In this document: positions 8,078 to 17,327 of the stretch, one piece after another | Layout of the letters: every line of letters begins with the position of its first letter | How positions within the stretch are numbered: position 1 is the first letter of the stretch | DNA from: Euryhalocaulis sp050486445 | GTDB taxonomy: Bacteria > Pseudomonadota > Alphaproteobacteria > Caulobacterales > Maricaulaceae | NCBI GenBank assembly: GCA_050486445.1 | Contig: JBJHDH010000013.1 | Coordinates: forward strand, 1-64,000 | Reading direction: 5' to 3' | DNA length: 64,000 nucleotides | Notes under the pieces: model-generated | Seen by the model: the letters and a program-made list of their open reading frames with translations, nothing else | What the model was told of the DNA's origin: nothing | Database searches by the model: none | Position numbers and translations under genes: made by a program

Positions 8078-8764
8078 ATGATTACCCTGAACAATATCCG
8101 CAAGACCTATCGCGCCGGCGACATGGAAACCGCCGCGCTGGACGATGTCAGCATGGAAATCCGCGAAGGCGAGTTTGTCGCCGTGATGGGGCCTTCCGGC
8201 TGCGGCAAGTCCACGCTGCTCAATATTGTCGGCATGATCGATACGCCCGGCGGCGGAACCTATCATTTCGGCGATACGGAAGTGTCGCGCAAATCCGAGG
8301 CGAAGCTGGTCTCGTTCCGCAAACAGAATGTCGGCTTCATCTTTCAGAGCTTCAACCTGATCGACGACCTCAGCGTGCATGAGAATGTCGAACTGCCCCT
8401 TCTCTATCAGGGCATGGAGCGCGCCGCGCGCAAGGACCGCGTGCGCGAGGTGCTGGAGCTGGTGGGGCTGGAGCATCGCGCAAAGCACAAGCCGGACCAG
8501 CTCTCCGGCGGCCAGCAACAGCGCGTGGCCGTGGCCCGCGCCGTGGTGGGCGATCCGCGCCTGATCCTGGCCGACGAGCCGACCGGCAATCTCGACACCA
8601 AAAACGGCGAGGAGGTGATGCAGATGCTGGAAGTCCTGCATCGCGAGGGCGCCACCATCATGATGGTGACGCACAGCCCCAGCCACGGCGAGCGCGCCCA
8701 GCGCATCATCACCATGCTCGACGGCCGCATCGTGCCCGCCCAGCAGGCCGTGGCGGCGATCTGA
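8078..8764 (+). CDS. ABC transporter ATPase, MacB/LolD type
   Basis: 228 residues with every ABC motif intact: Walker A GPSGCGKST (38-46), Q-loop FQSFNL, signature LSGGQQQR (142-149), Walker B RLILADE (161-167) and the switch histidine H199. It powers the two permeases downstream in type VII (MacB-like) mechanotransmission rather than direct substrate translocation; this is inferred from the family. I chose the ATG at 8078 because a GGAAGGGAAG ribosome site precedes it and the protein then starts with MITLNNIRKTY as in relatives. An ATG at 8054 overlapping the previous stop is an alternative that adds eight residues. Confidence 0.93.
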   Translation: MITLNNIRKTYRAGDMETAALDDVSMEIREGEFVAVMGPSGCGKSTLLNIVGMIDTPGGGTYHFGDTEVSRKSEAKLVSFRKQNVGFIFQSFNLIDDLSVHENVELPLLYQGMERAARKDRVREVLELVGLEHRAKHKPDQLSGGQQQRVAVARAVVGDPRLILADEPTGNLDTKNGEEVMQMLEVLHREGATIMMVTHSPSHGERAQRIITMLDGRIVPAQQAVAAI

Positions 8765-8775
8765 GGGAGAACAGT

Positions 8776-8901
8776 TTGAAAAGAGTGATCCGAAAGGGCG
8801 GCCCAACAGGCGGCCTGAAACATGGTCTGAAAGGCGTTCAACATCATGTGCGGCGGACCCGTCCATCCCGCCGCCCGCGCACCGGGGAGAAAACACGATG
8901 A
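8776..8901 (+). CDS. Possible short basic leader peptide ORF
   Basis: A TTG-started open frame of 41 codons fills the gap between ATPase and permease. It has a strong GAGGGAGA ribosome site just upstream, and its TGA overlaps the ATG of the permease. The product would be very basic (many Arg, Lys and His). I recognise no family. It may be a coupling or leader peptide, or simply open by chance in GC-rich DNA. Confidence 0.3.
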   Translation: MKRVIRKGGPTGGLKHGLKGVQHHVRRTRPSRRPRTGEKTR

Positions 8902-11426
8902 TGCTCAGCCACTATCTTCGCAGCGCGCTGGCGCGGTTCCGCAAAACGCCCTTCACCACCGGCGCCAATATTCTCACGCTCGCGCTCGGCCTCGCCTGCT
9001 TCATCGCGGCGTATGCCACCTCCGCCTATTGGAAGTCCGGTGACTTCTATCATCCGGGAGCGGAGCGCACCGTCTATGTCTCCCAAATGGCGCGTAGCGC
9101 GGTATCGCTTTATGTCGCAGCGGGCGGCCCGCGTCCCCTTATGAGTGCGCCCGCACTCTCTCCGGCGTTGCGCGAGGAGATGCCCGAGCTTGAGGCCGTG
9201 GCGCAGTTCGGAGCCAATGGCCCTTATGCGTCTTCCGTGGCCGTCTCGACCGGAGAGCGCAAGGCGTTCCTCGACGTGGTGGTCGGCGAGTCCCAGATTT
9301 TCGATCTCTTCGCCTTTGAATTCGTCGAAGGCGGTCCGGAGACGGCGCTACAGGCGCCCGACGACGTGGTGCTGGTTGAGAGCGCCGCGCAGCGGCTGTT
9401 CGGCCGCGCGCCCGCTCTGGGCGAGACCCTGCGTGTCGAGAACCAGCGGGATGTGCGCGTCTCGGCGGTGATCGCGCCGGTGCGCCAGCCCTCGTTCATG
9501 GGCCACACGGACGCCGCGCCGGTAAGATTCGAGATGATCGGCAACAAGTTCGAAGTGCCGCCGGGCGTCAGCGCCTGGGCCGGCGGCTCGGCGGCCACGT
9601 TCGTCCGGCTGCCGCCCTCCATGTCCATTGAAACGTTTCAGGCGAGGCTCGACGAACTCGTCGCACGCCATGCGGCCGGTCTGGACGAGCGCCTGCGCCC
9701 CATTCAACAAGTCGTCCCGCTCAGCGAAGCCGTCGAAGGCATCGTGGACGCCCGCTTTTCCGCGCATAATTACGGGATTTCGGCAAGCATTGTGCTCTTG
9801 GGGCTCGGCGGGCTCATTCTCCTGGTGGCGTGCGTCAATTACGCCAACCTGACGGCCGCCCACGCCGAGACTCAGCTTAAGCAGACAGGGATGCGCCGGG
9901 TGTTGGGCGCAGGCCGGCGTGACCTTCTCGCCCAGCAGTTTGTGGAGGCCGGTCTGCTGGCGCTCCCGGCGCTGGGTCTGGCCGTGCTCGTTGTCGCTCT
10001 TGCCGCGCCTGTCTTCCAAACCATCTTCGGGGTCGATGTCACCTATATTCTGACCGCCCGCCCCGACGCCGTTCTTGTCCTTGCGGGCGTCGCCTTTGCA
10101 AGCGTCGCGGCGGCGGCCATCTATCCGGCGCTCCGGCTCACGCGCGTGCGCGCGGCGGACGCGCTCGGTCAAAGCCGGGCGCGCACCGGCTCTGGCCCCG
10201 TTGCGCGCGTACTGGTCGGTGTGCAGTTCCTCTCCGCGAGCTTTCTGCTGATCGTCGTCACCGTCGCCCAACTCCAGCACACGCATCTGCGCGCGCCCGC
10301 TTTCGATGCCGCGGACGATCCGGTGATCGTGCTCCACCATATCGGCCGGTACGGAGTCGACTTTGACACGCTCACCACCGAGTTGCTCGCCCAGCCCCAG
10401 ATTCGCTCAGCCACGATGATGGTGCGGCCGCCGTGGTCTTCCGGGATTGTTCTTGGGCGGCAGATTGGAAGGACACCCGGGGCTTTCAACGAAGGCGTCA
10501 CCCTCTCCGCGGAGCTGGAGCTGGTGGGCGCGAATTTCTTCGAGACGATGGGGATAGGACTCCTCGCCGGGCGTGTGTTCGATCCTGAGCGCGATCCCCC
10601 GCAGCCGGCTGTCGTGTTCGGCCAGGCGCCGCCGCCGAACACCGAACCGACGCGGCTCGTCATCGACCGGCGCTTGGCCGAAGCGCTCGGATTCTCCGAG
10701 CCAGAGGCCGCGGTGGGCCAGACGGTTTATTTGCCGCCGCCGACGTTCGACGACGCGGCGGCGCCGACCCCGACCGGGGTGATCCTCGGCGTGGTCGAGC
10801 CTGCCCGCACGCGCGTGGCGCGCCTTGACGTCGTCGGAGAGGTGAGGGGGGCCGCCTTCGAGTTCATCGACAGGCCGCCCGGGATCGGAGACCTCCACGC
10901 TGCGGTCCGGGTCGATCCGCGCGACACCGCTGGCGCGCTGGCGGCGATCGAGCGCGTATGGGATGCGCTCGCGCCGGACGTCCCGCTCAACGCGCGCTTC
11001 ACCGACGATCTGTTCGAGGAAGCCTACGCCCCCTTCGCCCAGATCGCGGGCGTATTCGTGGTTCTCTCAGCCTGCGCTCTGGCGATCTCGACCGTTGGTA
11101 TCCTCGCCATCGCCGTCCATGTCGCGGCGCGGCGGCGGCATGAGATCGGTGTGCGCAAGGTGCTGGGCGCCAGCACAGGCCGCGTTCTGCGCATGTTGAT
11201 CGCCGATTTCTCCAAGCCGGTGATCGTCGGCAACGTCATCGCATGGCCGTTCGCCTGGATGGCGGCGCAGACATACCTTCAGAGCTTCGCGGACAGGACG
11301 CCGCTGACGCCGCTGCCCTTCCTCATCAGCCTCGCAATCACGCTGCTCATCGCCTGGCTTGCCGTCGGCGGTCAGGCATACCGCGCCGCGCGCGTGAAGC
11401 CGGCGCTGGTCCTGCGCGCGGAATAG
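8898..11426 (+). CDS. ABC transporter permease (MacB/FtsX type), first of a tandem pair
   Basis: 842 residues with the double-MacB layout: TM segment at about 20-45 (TTGANILTLALGLACFIAAYA), periplasmic MacB_PCD domain, three TM helices with the FtsX domain (about 290-425), a second TM and periplasmic domain (about 440-690) and a final FtsX domain with IAVHVAARRRHEIGVRKVLGAS and the tail YRAARVKPALVLRAE. Relatives act as mechanotransmitting permeases exporting peptides, antibiotics or lipoproteins; the substrate here is unknown. The start has GGGGAGAAAACACG upstream. Its ends are nearly identical in DNA to those of the next gene while the middle has diverged, which implies tandem duplication. 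Confidence 0.9.
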   Translation: MMLSHYLRSALARFRKTPFTTGANILTLALGLACFIAAYATSAYWKSGDFYHPGAERTVYVSQMARSAVSLYVAAGGPRPLMSAPALSPALREEMPELEAVAQFGANGPYASSVAVSTGERKAFLDVVVGESQIFDLFAFEFVEGGPETALQAPDDVVLVESAAQRLFGRAPALGETLRVENQRDVRVSAVIAPVRQPSFMGHTDAAPVRFEMIGNKFEVPPGVSAWAGGSAATFVRLPPSMSIETFQARLDELVARHAAGLDERLRPIQQVVPLSEAVEGIVDARFSAHNYGISASIVLLGLGGLILLVACVNYANLTAAHAETQLKQTGMRRVLGAGRRDLLAQQFVEAGLLALPALGLAVLVVALAAPVFQTIFGVDVTYILTARPDAVLVLAGVAFASVAAAAIYPALRLTRVRAADALGQSRARTGSGPVARVLVGVQFLSASFLLIVVTVAQLQHTHLRAPAFDAADDPVIVLHHIGRYGVDFDTLTTELLAQPQIRSATMMVRPPWSSGIVLGRQIGRTPGAFNEGVTLSAELELVGANFFETMGIGLLAGRVFDPERDPPQPAVVFGQAPPPNTEPTRLVIDRRLAEALGFSEPEAAVGQTVYLPPPTFDDAAAPTPTGVILGVVEPARTRVARLDVVGEVRGAAFEFIDRPPGIGDLHAAVRVDPRDTAGALAAIERVWDALAPDVPLNARFTDDLFEEAYAPFAQIAGVFVVLSACALAISTVGILAIAVHVAARRRHEIGVRKVLGASTGRVLRMLIADFSKPVIVGNVIAWPFAWMAAQTYLQSFADRTPLTPLPFLISLAITLLIAWLAVGGQAYRAARVKPALVLRAE

Positions 11427-11437
11427 GAGATACGCAC

Positions 11438-13954
11438 ATGATGCTCAGCCACTATCTTCGCAGCGCGCTGGCGCGGTTCCGCAAAACGCCCTTCACCACC
11501 GGCGCCAATATCCTCACCCTCGCGCTCGGCCTTGCCTGCTTCATCGCGGCGTATGGGATCGCGGAGTGGTGGAGGGGGGCGGACCATTACCATCCGGCGG
11601 CGGATCGCATCTTCGTGGTCGGGCAGACCAACCGCATCATCCAGGGCGGGCCATCGGGCAGCCAGCCCGTGGCCGTTCCGCAGGCGATCAGCACCTGGAA
11701 CCTGGCGCGATACCTGCGCACGGATTTTCCGGAGCTTGAGCAGGTCGCGCGCGTCAATATGGAGGCGGACATGCCGGTGTCCGCATCCAGCGGTGAGGCG
11801 ATCCTGAACATCGCCATCGCCGACCCCGGGTTTCTGGACATTTTCCGCTTCGATTTCATCGAAGGCGATTTATCTGCGCTCAATCGCCCGGGCGGCGCCG
11901 TGCTGACGGCGGACGCCGCGGCGCGCCTGTTCGGCGGCGGCCCGGCCCTGGGCGAAACGGTGCTGATCAACGGCGCGGAAGAGGCGAGCGTCACGGCCGT
12001 GATCGCGCCGGTGCGTCAGCCGTCCTTCATGGGGTCAGGTCCCGACGCGGGGCTGCGCTTCGACATGATCCGCGACTGGAGTTCGACCCGGCTGGGCCAG
12101 CAGCTCGACGGACTGACGGATTCGTGGATTGGCATTGGCCCCTATACTTTCGTCCGCCTGCCCCCGGGCATGCACGTGGATGATTTCAACGCCCGCATGC
12201 CCGCTTTTATAGACCGTCATATGCCGGCCGGGGAGAAGGCAGTGGCGCAGACCACCATGACGGCCTTTCCGGTCAGCAGGCTGTCCACTTTCCTGCTCGA
12301 CCGTGCGCTGCTTTCGGGCAGCGCCGGTCTGAAGGCGGCCGCCGTCCTGATCGGGCTTGGGGCGCTGATCCTGCTCGTCGCTTGCGTGAACTACGCCAAT
12401 CTTGCGACGGCTCAGGCGGCGGCGCGCGTTAAAGAGATCGGTCTGCGCAGGACGCTGGGGGCCGGCCGTGCCCAGATCATGACGCAGGCCTGGGTCGAGG
12501 CCGGGCTGCTGACCTTGTCGGCGACCCTTCTCGCTCTGCTGGTCCTTGCGCTGGCCGTCCCCGCGGTGCGCGCACAGACCGGCCTCGACCTGCTTTTCTT
12601 CCTCTCTCAGGGATTGGCGCCGCTGGGCGCTTTGGTCTTGCTGATTGTCGCAGTGACGTTCGCCGCCGGGGCATGGCCGGCGCTGGTTCTCTCCGGCGTG
12701 CGGCCGGCTTCGGTTCTGCGGCCCGGCCAGACGCGCGGCGGATCGAAGCGCATCGCGCGCGTGCTGGTGGCCGCGCAGTTCGCCTCGGCCAGCTTCCTTC
12801 TTATCGTGGTCGCAGTGACCCAGCTCCAGCGCGCGCATCTGGAACGCGCCGGACTGTCACTGAGTAAGCAGCCCGTCATTGTGCTCGATAACCTCGCCAC
12901 GGCCGGCATAAATTTTGAGACGTTGGAGGCGAGGCTCGTGGGCACACCGGGCGTCGAGAGCATAAGTATCGCGGACCGCAGACCATGGAGCACGGCGCGC
13001 GACCCTATTTATTTCACGCGCACGCCCGCGCCTGACGAGCAAACGATCATCTCGGCGCCGATGGGATATTTGCAGACTGTTGGCCACGATTTCTTTGCCA
13101 CACTTGGTCTCGACCTGCTAGCCGGACGAGGGTTTGAGCGTGGCCGCGAGAGCATCTCAACCTCTCTCTACACGGACGATCCCCTGCGCATTCAATCCGT
13201 CGTGCTCGACGAGACCTATGCGCGGAGAATGGGCTTCGCCTCCCCGGAAGAGGCGGTGGGCCAATTTATCTATATGCCCGCATTCACGAATGCGCGGATG
13301 AGTCGGCCCGCCATTACATTGCAGATTATTGGCGTTACCGAAGCCGACGTGGCGCGGCTCGAAGCATGGCGCGCGGATGGAAACATCTATGTTTATGGGC
13401 ACACTTCGGCTGCCGGTGGCCAGTATCCCGTCTTGCGTATCGCGCGCGAGCAAGTCGTGGACGCCGTGGCTGCGGTGACGGAGGCTTGGGGTGAACTAGC
13501 GCCAGCCGTACCGGTCAATGTCCAGTTTTTCGATGAGATGTTCGACCAGGCCTACCGCCAGTATGCGGGCATAAACCAGCTCTTCATCCTGCTCGCTGGC
13601 GCCGCCTTCATCATCGCCTCTGTCGGCCTTGTCGGCATCGCCGTCCATGTCGCGGCGCGGCGGCGGCATGAGATCGGCGTGCGCAAGGTTCTAGGCGCCA
13701 GCACGGGCCGCGTGCTGCGGATGCTGGTCGCCGATTTCTCCAAGCCGGTGATCGTCGGCAACATCATCGCCTGGCCGTTCGCATACATGGCGGCGCAGAC
13801 CTATCTGCAAAGCTTTGCCGAGCGCACGCCGCTGACGCCGCTGCCGTTCATCCTCAGCCTCGCAATCACGCTGCTCATCGCATGGCTCGCTGTCGGCGGC
13901 CAGGCATACCGCGCCGCGCGCGTGAAACCCGCGCTGGTCCTGCGCGCGGAGTAG
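11438..13954 (+). CDS. ABC transporter permease (MacB/FtsX type), second of a tandem pair
   Basis: 838 residues with the same architecture as the preceding permease: N-terminal TM, MacB_PCD periplasmic domain, FtsX domain with RVKEIGLRRTLGAGRAQIM, a second periplasmic half and C-terminal FtsX domain (ARRRHEIGVRKVLGASTGRVLRML). The ATG at 11438 follows AATAGGAGATACGCAC (AGGAG site) and begins with the same MMLSHYLRSALARF as its neighbour. A longer in-frame extension upstream runs inside the previous gene and is not used. Presumably it forms a heterodimeric or alternative complex with the first permease, the ATPase and the adaptor. Specificity should differ because the periplasmic regions are divergent. 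Confidence 0.9.
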   Translation: MMLSHYLRSALARFRKTPFTTGANILTLALGLACFIAAYGIAEWWRGADHYHPAADRIFVVGQTNRIIQGGPSGSQPVAVPQAISTWNLARYLRTDFPELEQVARVNMEADMPVSASSGEAILNIAIADPGFLDIFRFDFIEGDLSALNRPGGAVLTADAAARLFGGGPALGETVLINGAEEASVTAVIAPVRQPSFMGSGPDAGLRFDMIRDWSSTRLGQQLDGLTDSWIGIGPYTFVRLPPGMHVDDFNARMPAFIDRHMPAGEKAVAQTTMTAFPVSRLSTFLLDRALLSGSAGLKAAAVLIGLGALILLVACVNYANLATAQAAARVKEIGLRRTLGAGRAQIMTQAWVEAGLLTLSATLLALLVLALAVPAVRAQTGLDLLFFLSQGLAPLGALVLLIVAVTFAAGAWPALVLSGVRPASVLRPGQTRGGSKRIARVLVAAQFASASFLLIVVAVTQLQRAHLERAGLSLSKQPVIVLDNLATAGINFETLEARLVGTPGVESISIADRRPWSTARDPIYFTRTPAPDEQTIISAPMGYLQTVGHDFFATLGLDLLAGRGFERGRESISTSLYTDDPLRIQSVVLDETYARRMGFASPEEAVGQFIYMPAFTNARMSRPAITLQIIGVTEADVARLEAWRADGNIYVYGHTSAAGGQYPVLRIAREQVVDAVAAVTEAWGELAPAVPVNVQFFDEMFDQAYRQYAGINQLFILLAGAAFIIASVGLVGIAVHVAARRRHEIGVRKVLGASTGRVLRMLVADFSKPVIVGNIIAWPFAYMAAQTYLQSFAERTPLTPLPFILSLAITLLIAWLAVGGQAYRAARVKPALVLRAE

Positions 13955-13976
13955 GGCGGAACAGGAGGACGGGGGT

Positions 13977-14867
13977 TTATCGGGCGGCGGCGGGGTGGAG
14001 CGAGAAGACTCCGGCTTCGAGATCGAGGCGGATGATTGCGCCGTCGAGACTGTCCATGCCGGCGAGCAGCGCCGGTTCATCCGCCAGATTCAGCACGGCA
14101 AAGACCGGCAGATCGGCGAAAGCGAGGCGCATACGCGCGCGTTCCATCCCGCCGATGCGCAGATCGCGCACAGTGTGGTCCGTCGCCGCGATCTGGCCCT
14201 GCGCGGCGCCGATCACCGCGCCGCGCGCCGGACGGCGCAGCGAAAGGCCAAGCGCATCGGCCAGCGCCGGATTGCCGATGGAATGCGCCAGGCCAGTGTC
14301 GATCAGCGCCCGCGCGGGCGCGCCGCCGATCTCCGCCTCCATCACGGCGAAGCCGTTCGCATCCAGCGGCCGCGCATGATCCGCATCCGGCGGCGGCGCA
14401 TCGGTGCGCAGCATCATGGCGGCCAGGTCGATCTCGATCCGCATCCCGGCAAAGGCGTCCAGTCCCAGAAAGCCCGCCAGGCGCCCGCGCGAATCCGGCG
14501 CCTCGCCGATCAGCACGGCGCGCAAGGCAGGCCGCGCTCCGGCGCCGAAATCCAGTTCCTCCAGCCGCGCGAACGCCGCCTGTCCGCCGCCGGTCAGACC
14601 CTCAAGCTGCGCCGGCGCGCCATCTTCTGGCGCCAAGCCGAGCCGCGCGGCAAAGTTTTCGGTGATGGCCGTGTGCGCCGCGGCGGTGTCGAGCGCGAAG
14701 GCGAACGGACCTTCGCCGCCGATATGCACCGCAATTACGGCGTGGCCGTCCGCACCGCGGGAGAGCGGAATGTCCCGCGCTTCTTGCGCCGCCGCGGCGA
14801 AGCCCAGGGCGCAGATCGCCAAAGGCGCGGCCAGCACGGCGGGCAGGATGCGGAACGCGCACAGCAT
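13977..14867 (-). CDS. Secreted retropepsin-like aspartyl protease
   Basis: 296 residues with a signal peptide (LPAVLAAPLAICALGFAAAAQ). Two retropepsin-type half-domains are visible, each with an Asp-Thr active-site turn: FALDTAAAHTAITENFAARLGL (first) and ALIDTGLAHSIGNPALADALGL (second), each followed by a hydrophobic G-L segment (AGFLGLDAF; LAGMDSLDGAIIRLD). This matches the alphaproteobacterial retroviral-like aspartic proteases with two catalytic aspartates in one chain. It is predicted periplasmic. Targets are unknown. It is convergent with the permease operon, and the first turn is DTA rather than the commoner DTG. Confidence 0.85.
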   Translation of the reverse strand: MLCAFRILPAVLAAPLAICALGFAAAAQEARDIPLSRGADGHAVIAVHIGGEGPFAFALDTAAAHTAITENFAARLGLAPEDGAPAQLEGLTGGGQAAFARLEELDFGAGARPALRAVLIGEAPDSRGRLAGFLGLDAFAGMRIEIDLAAMMLRTDAPPPDADHARPLDANGFAVMEAEIGGAPARALIDTGLAHSIGNPALADALGLSLRRPARGAVIGAAQGQIAATDHTVRDLRIGGMERARMRLAFADLPVFAVLNLADEPALLAGMDSLDGAIIRLDLEAGVFSLHPAAAR

Positions 14868-14932
14868 GTGTGCATCATAGTCCGCGTGCGCCGGGCCGGA
14901 AGACGCGGCGGCGCCGTCTGGTATGGTCCGTT

Positions 14933-17110
14933 CTAGAACGTTCCGCGTACGCGGAAATTCACCATGAGCTCGTTGAATTCGCGGCGCCGTTCGATAGCGG
15001 CCAGCGGCGCCGTATCGCGCGGGCCTGCGAACAGATAGCGGTTCCGCTCGAAATAGAAGCGGCCGATATTGCCGACCTGAAGCCGCGTGTTGACGCCGAA
15101 GAAGCGCGTGGTTTCGACGAACGCGCTGATCCCGCCCTGATTATTGAATGTCGTCTGAATCTCGTTGAGCCGCCAGGACATGGCGCCGGAATTGTTGCTG
15201 TAGTTCCAGCCCCAGGAAAACCCGGCGACCGGATGGTCGCTGCGAAAGCCGAGCGAGAATGAGCGTTGCTCGCCAGCCCAGCCGGGGAGTCTCTGCTTCT
15301 CGCCCGTCACCGGGTCGATGACGCTGGAGCCACCATACTGGTATGTGGCCTGAAGGCGCGCGCCGGCAAGACCCAGCCGGGCCAGCGGCGCATCGACAGA
15401 GGCGCGCACATTCCAGCGGTCGGCGTCGCCCAGGCTGCCCGGTCCCTCACGCCCGCCGCCCAGTGGAACCAGACCCTGCGCGTCACTGATCCAGTCGCGC
15501 GTGAATTGCAGGCTGGCCACGCCGTCATCCCAGAAACGCTGTTCCGCCACCGCCCGCGCGGTCCAGGTCTGTTCGGGCACCAGGTTTGGATTGCCGATGT
15601 CCTGTGTCTCGTTGCTGAAATTGACTGAGCTGGCGAAGTCGCCGAAGGAGAGCTGCCCCACGGTGCGTTCCAGCGTGAAACGGAACTGGGTGCGGGACAG
15701 GGCGTCCCAGGTCATCGAGGCCGAGCCCTTGGGATAGAAGAAGCTGCGCGTCTGCTGCGCATCGCCGGACTGTTTGAGTTCGGAGACCTCCGCTTGCAGC
15801 GAGGCGTTGAAGGACAGGTCCGAACGCGGCCGCCACAGTGCGGTGACATAGGGCTCGCCGCGCAGTTCCTCGACCTTGGTATCGCTGATCGGAACCGGGC
15901 CAATAGCCGCGGGGAAGATGCTGCTGGAATCGCGGAAATTATAGGCGATCTCGGCGCCGGTCTCGATGGAGTATGTGCTCCCCGGCGTCCAGGTGACGAA
16001 GCTGCGCAGAATGGTTTCGCCGCCCTTCGCGCGCGATTCCGAGGCCAGCTCGCTGTTGAAGCCGGTGGGCAACCAGGTGGCGAAGTGGCTGGAGCCCCGC
16101 TGGCGCTCCATGCTTTGCAGCACGATGATTTTCAGCCGCAGATTGGATGCGATGGGCCGCTCCAGATCGCCGCCCAGCTCCCATTGCGTCTGATCGTTTC
16201 GGAACTGGTTGGTCTCGAAAGCGTAGCGCAGATAGGGCTGATAAGGCGCGGTGAAGGGCGGCGGCATGCGGGTCTCCCCCGCGGTCTGAACGCTGTATTC
16301 CGCGTTGCGAAAGCCGCCTTCGCTGAACCGTCCGTTCAGGTTCATCGACCATTCGCCGAACGTGCGGTCGGCCGCGAAGGTGATGTTGTAGCCGCGCGGT
16401 CCGCCCTTTCGGTTCTGATAATTCATCTGCACCGCGTCGCCGAAGGCGTCATAGACGATATGGTCGCGCCACTGGCCCTGCGGAAAGCGGTTCATGGAAA
16501 TCCCGGCGGAAACATTGGCGCCGAGAAACGAGAAAATGCGGGTGGCCGAACCGTTGATCGCGACTTTGCCGCTATGGGTGTTCCAGTTGGATTGCACCTG
16601 CCACGTACCGCTGGAACGGGTGGTGACGCGGCGGATCACGTTCACCACCACGGTATGACCGCTCATGTCGATGCCCGCGGTCTGGCCGCGGATCAGGTCG
16701 ATGCGCACCACCTCGCTGACCGGAATGCGTTGCAGGATGTCGCTGACATTCTGGTTCCGCGCGCTTGGCCGCTCACCATTGATGAGCACGTTGCCGGCGT
16801 TCTGGCCAAAGCCGCGCGCGCTGCCGCCGCTGCTGGCGGAAAAGCCCGGAATACGATTCACCATGTCCTGGGCGTGGGTCGGGCTGAAGGGCCTGAAGTA
16901 ATCGGGCGTATAGGAAATGACCGATTCCGAGCCCGATGCGCCCGCCATCGCTTCAAGGTCCAGCACCTCGCTTTGAGGGCCGGCCGCCTCGACCGGATCG
17001 GGAAGCTGGCCTTCCACAGTGATGGTGTCAGGCCCTGCATCCTGCGCCGTGGCGTCCACAGCGAAAGCCATCAGGGCGACAGCGCAGCCCGTGAACAAGG
17101 ATGGCTTCAT
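14933..17110 (-). CDS. TonB-dependent outer-membrane receptor
   Basis: 725 residues: a signal peptide (LFTGCAVALMAFAVDATA), a short N-terminal extension, a plug domain (about 78-160: AQDMVNRIPGFSASSGGSARGFGQNAGNVLINGERPSARNQNVSDILQRIPVSEVVRIDLIRG) and a long beta-barrel ending in an aromatic residue (VNFRVRGTF), typical of outer-membrane insertion. It imports a scarce ligand (siderophore, cobalamin, sugar or similar) using TonB energy. The ligand cannot be deduced, and there is no regulator or transporter beside it. The gene is transcribed alone, away from terC. Confidence 0.9.
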   Translation of the reverse strand: MKPSLFTGCAVALMAFAVDATAQDAGPDTITVEGQLPDPVEAAGPQSEVLDLEAMAGASGSESVISYTPDYFRPFSPTHAQDMVNRIPGFSASSGGSARGFGQNAGNVLINGERPSARNQNVSDILQRIPVSEVVRIDLIRGQTAGIDMSGHTVVVNVIRRVTTRSSGTWQVQSNWNTHSGKVAINGSATRIFSFLGANVSAGISMNRFPQGQWRDHIVYDAFGDAVQMNYQNRKGGPRGYNITFAADRTFGEWSMNLNGRFSEGGFRNAEYSVQTAGETRMPPPFTAPYQPYLRYAFETNQFRNDQTQWELGGDLERPIASNLRLKIIVLQSMERQRGSSHFATWLPTGFNSELASESRAKGGETILRSFVTWTPGSTYSIETGAEIAYNFRDSSSIFPAAIGPVPISDTKVEELRGEPYVTALWRPRSDLSFNASLQAEVSELKQSGDAQQTRSFFYPKGSASMTWDALSRTQFRFTLERTVGQLSFGDFASSVNFSNETQDIGNPNLVPEQTWTARAVAEQRFWDDGVASLQFTRDWISDAQGLVPLGGGREGPGSLGDADRWNVRASVDAPLARLGLAGARLQATYQYGGSSVIDPVTGEKQRLPGWAGEQRSFSLGFRSDHPVAGFSWGWNYSNNSGAMSWRLNEIQTTFNNQGGISAFVETTRFFGVNTRLQVGNIGRFYFERNRYLFAGPRDTAPLAAIERRREFNELMVNFRVRGTF

Positions 17111-17327
17111 TTAACGAATCCTGAAATTTGTATGTGGCTAGATTTGTAGAGAAACAGACGTGCGTATTTTGACGTAACGCTACCCTTATTGGGTATCCAA
17201 ATTAGTCAACAGTCCGTGACTCCACCCCCCCAAAGGCGATAATCCTTTTCGCGCACGGCGCGCCTTTCTGGCGCGCTGAATGGCGCCCATCTAGTGACAA
17301 TATTTTCATTTTGGGAAATTCCCCGTT
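17111..17327. promoter_or_regulatory. Divergent control region of the TonB receptor and terC, with two dyads
   Basis: Two perfect dyads can be read: TACCC-TTATT-GGGTA at 17181-17195, and a GC hairpin GCGCGCC-TTTCT-GGCGCGC at 17258-17276 (extendable by a G-U and a C-G pair). The second lies 50 bases before the terC ATG and would form in its 5' leader. A TTGACG at 17169-17174 may be a -35 element for terC, but the matching -10 is poor. Confidence 0.4.

Noticed and set aside
17111..17327. yybP-ykoY manganese riboswitch before terC
   Set aside because: The conserved core sequences and paired arms of that riboswitch could not be found; only a simple GC hairpin is present.
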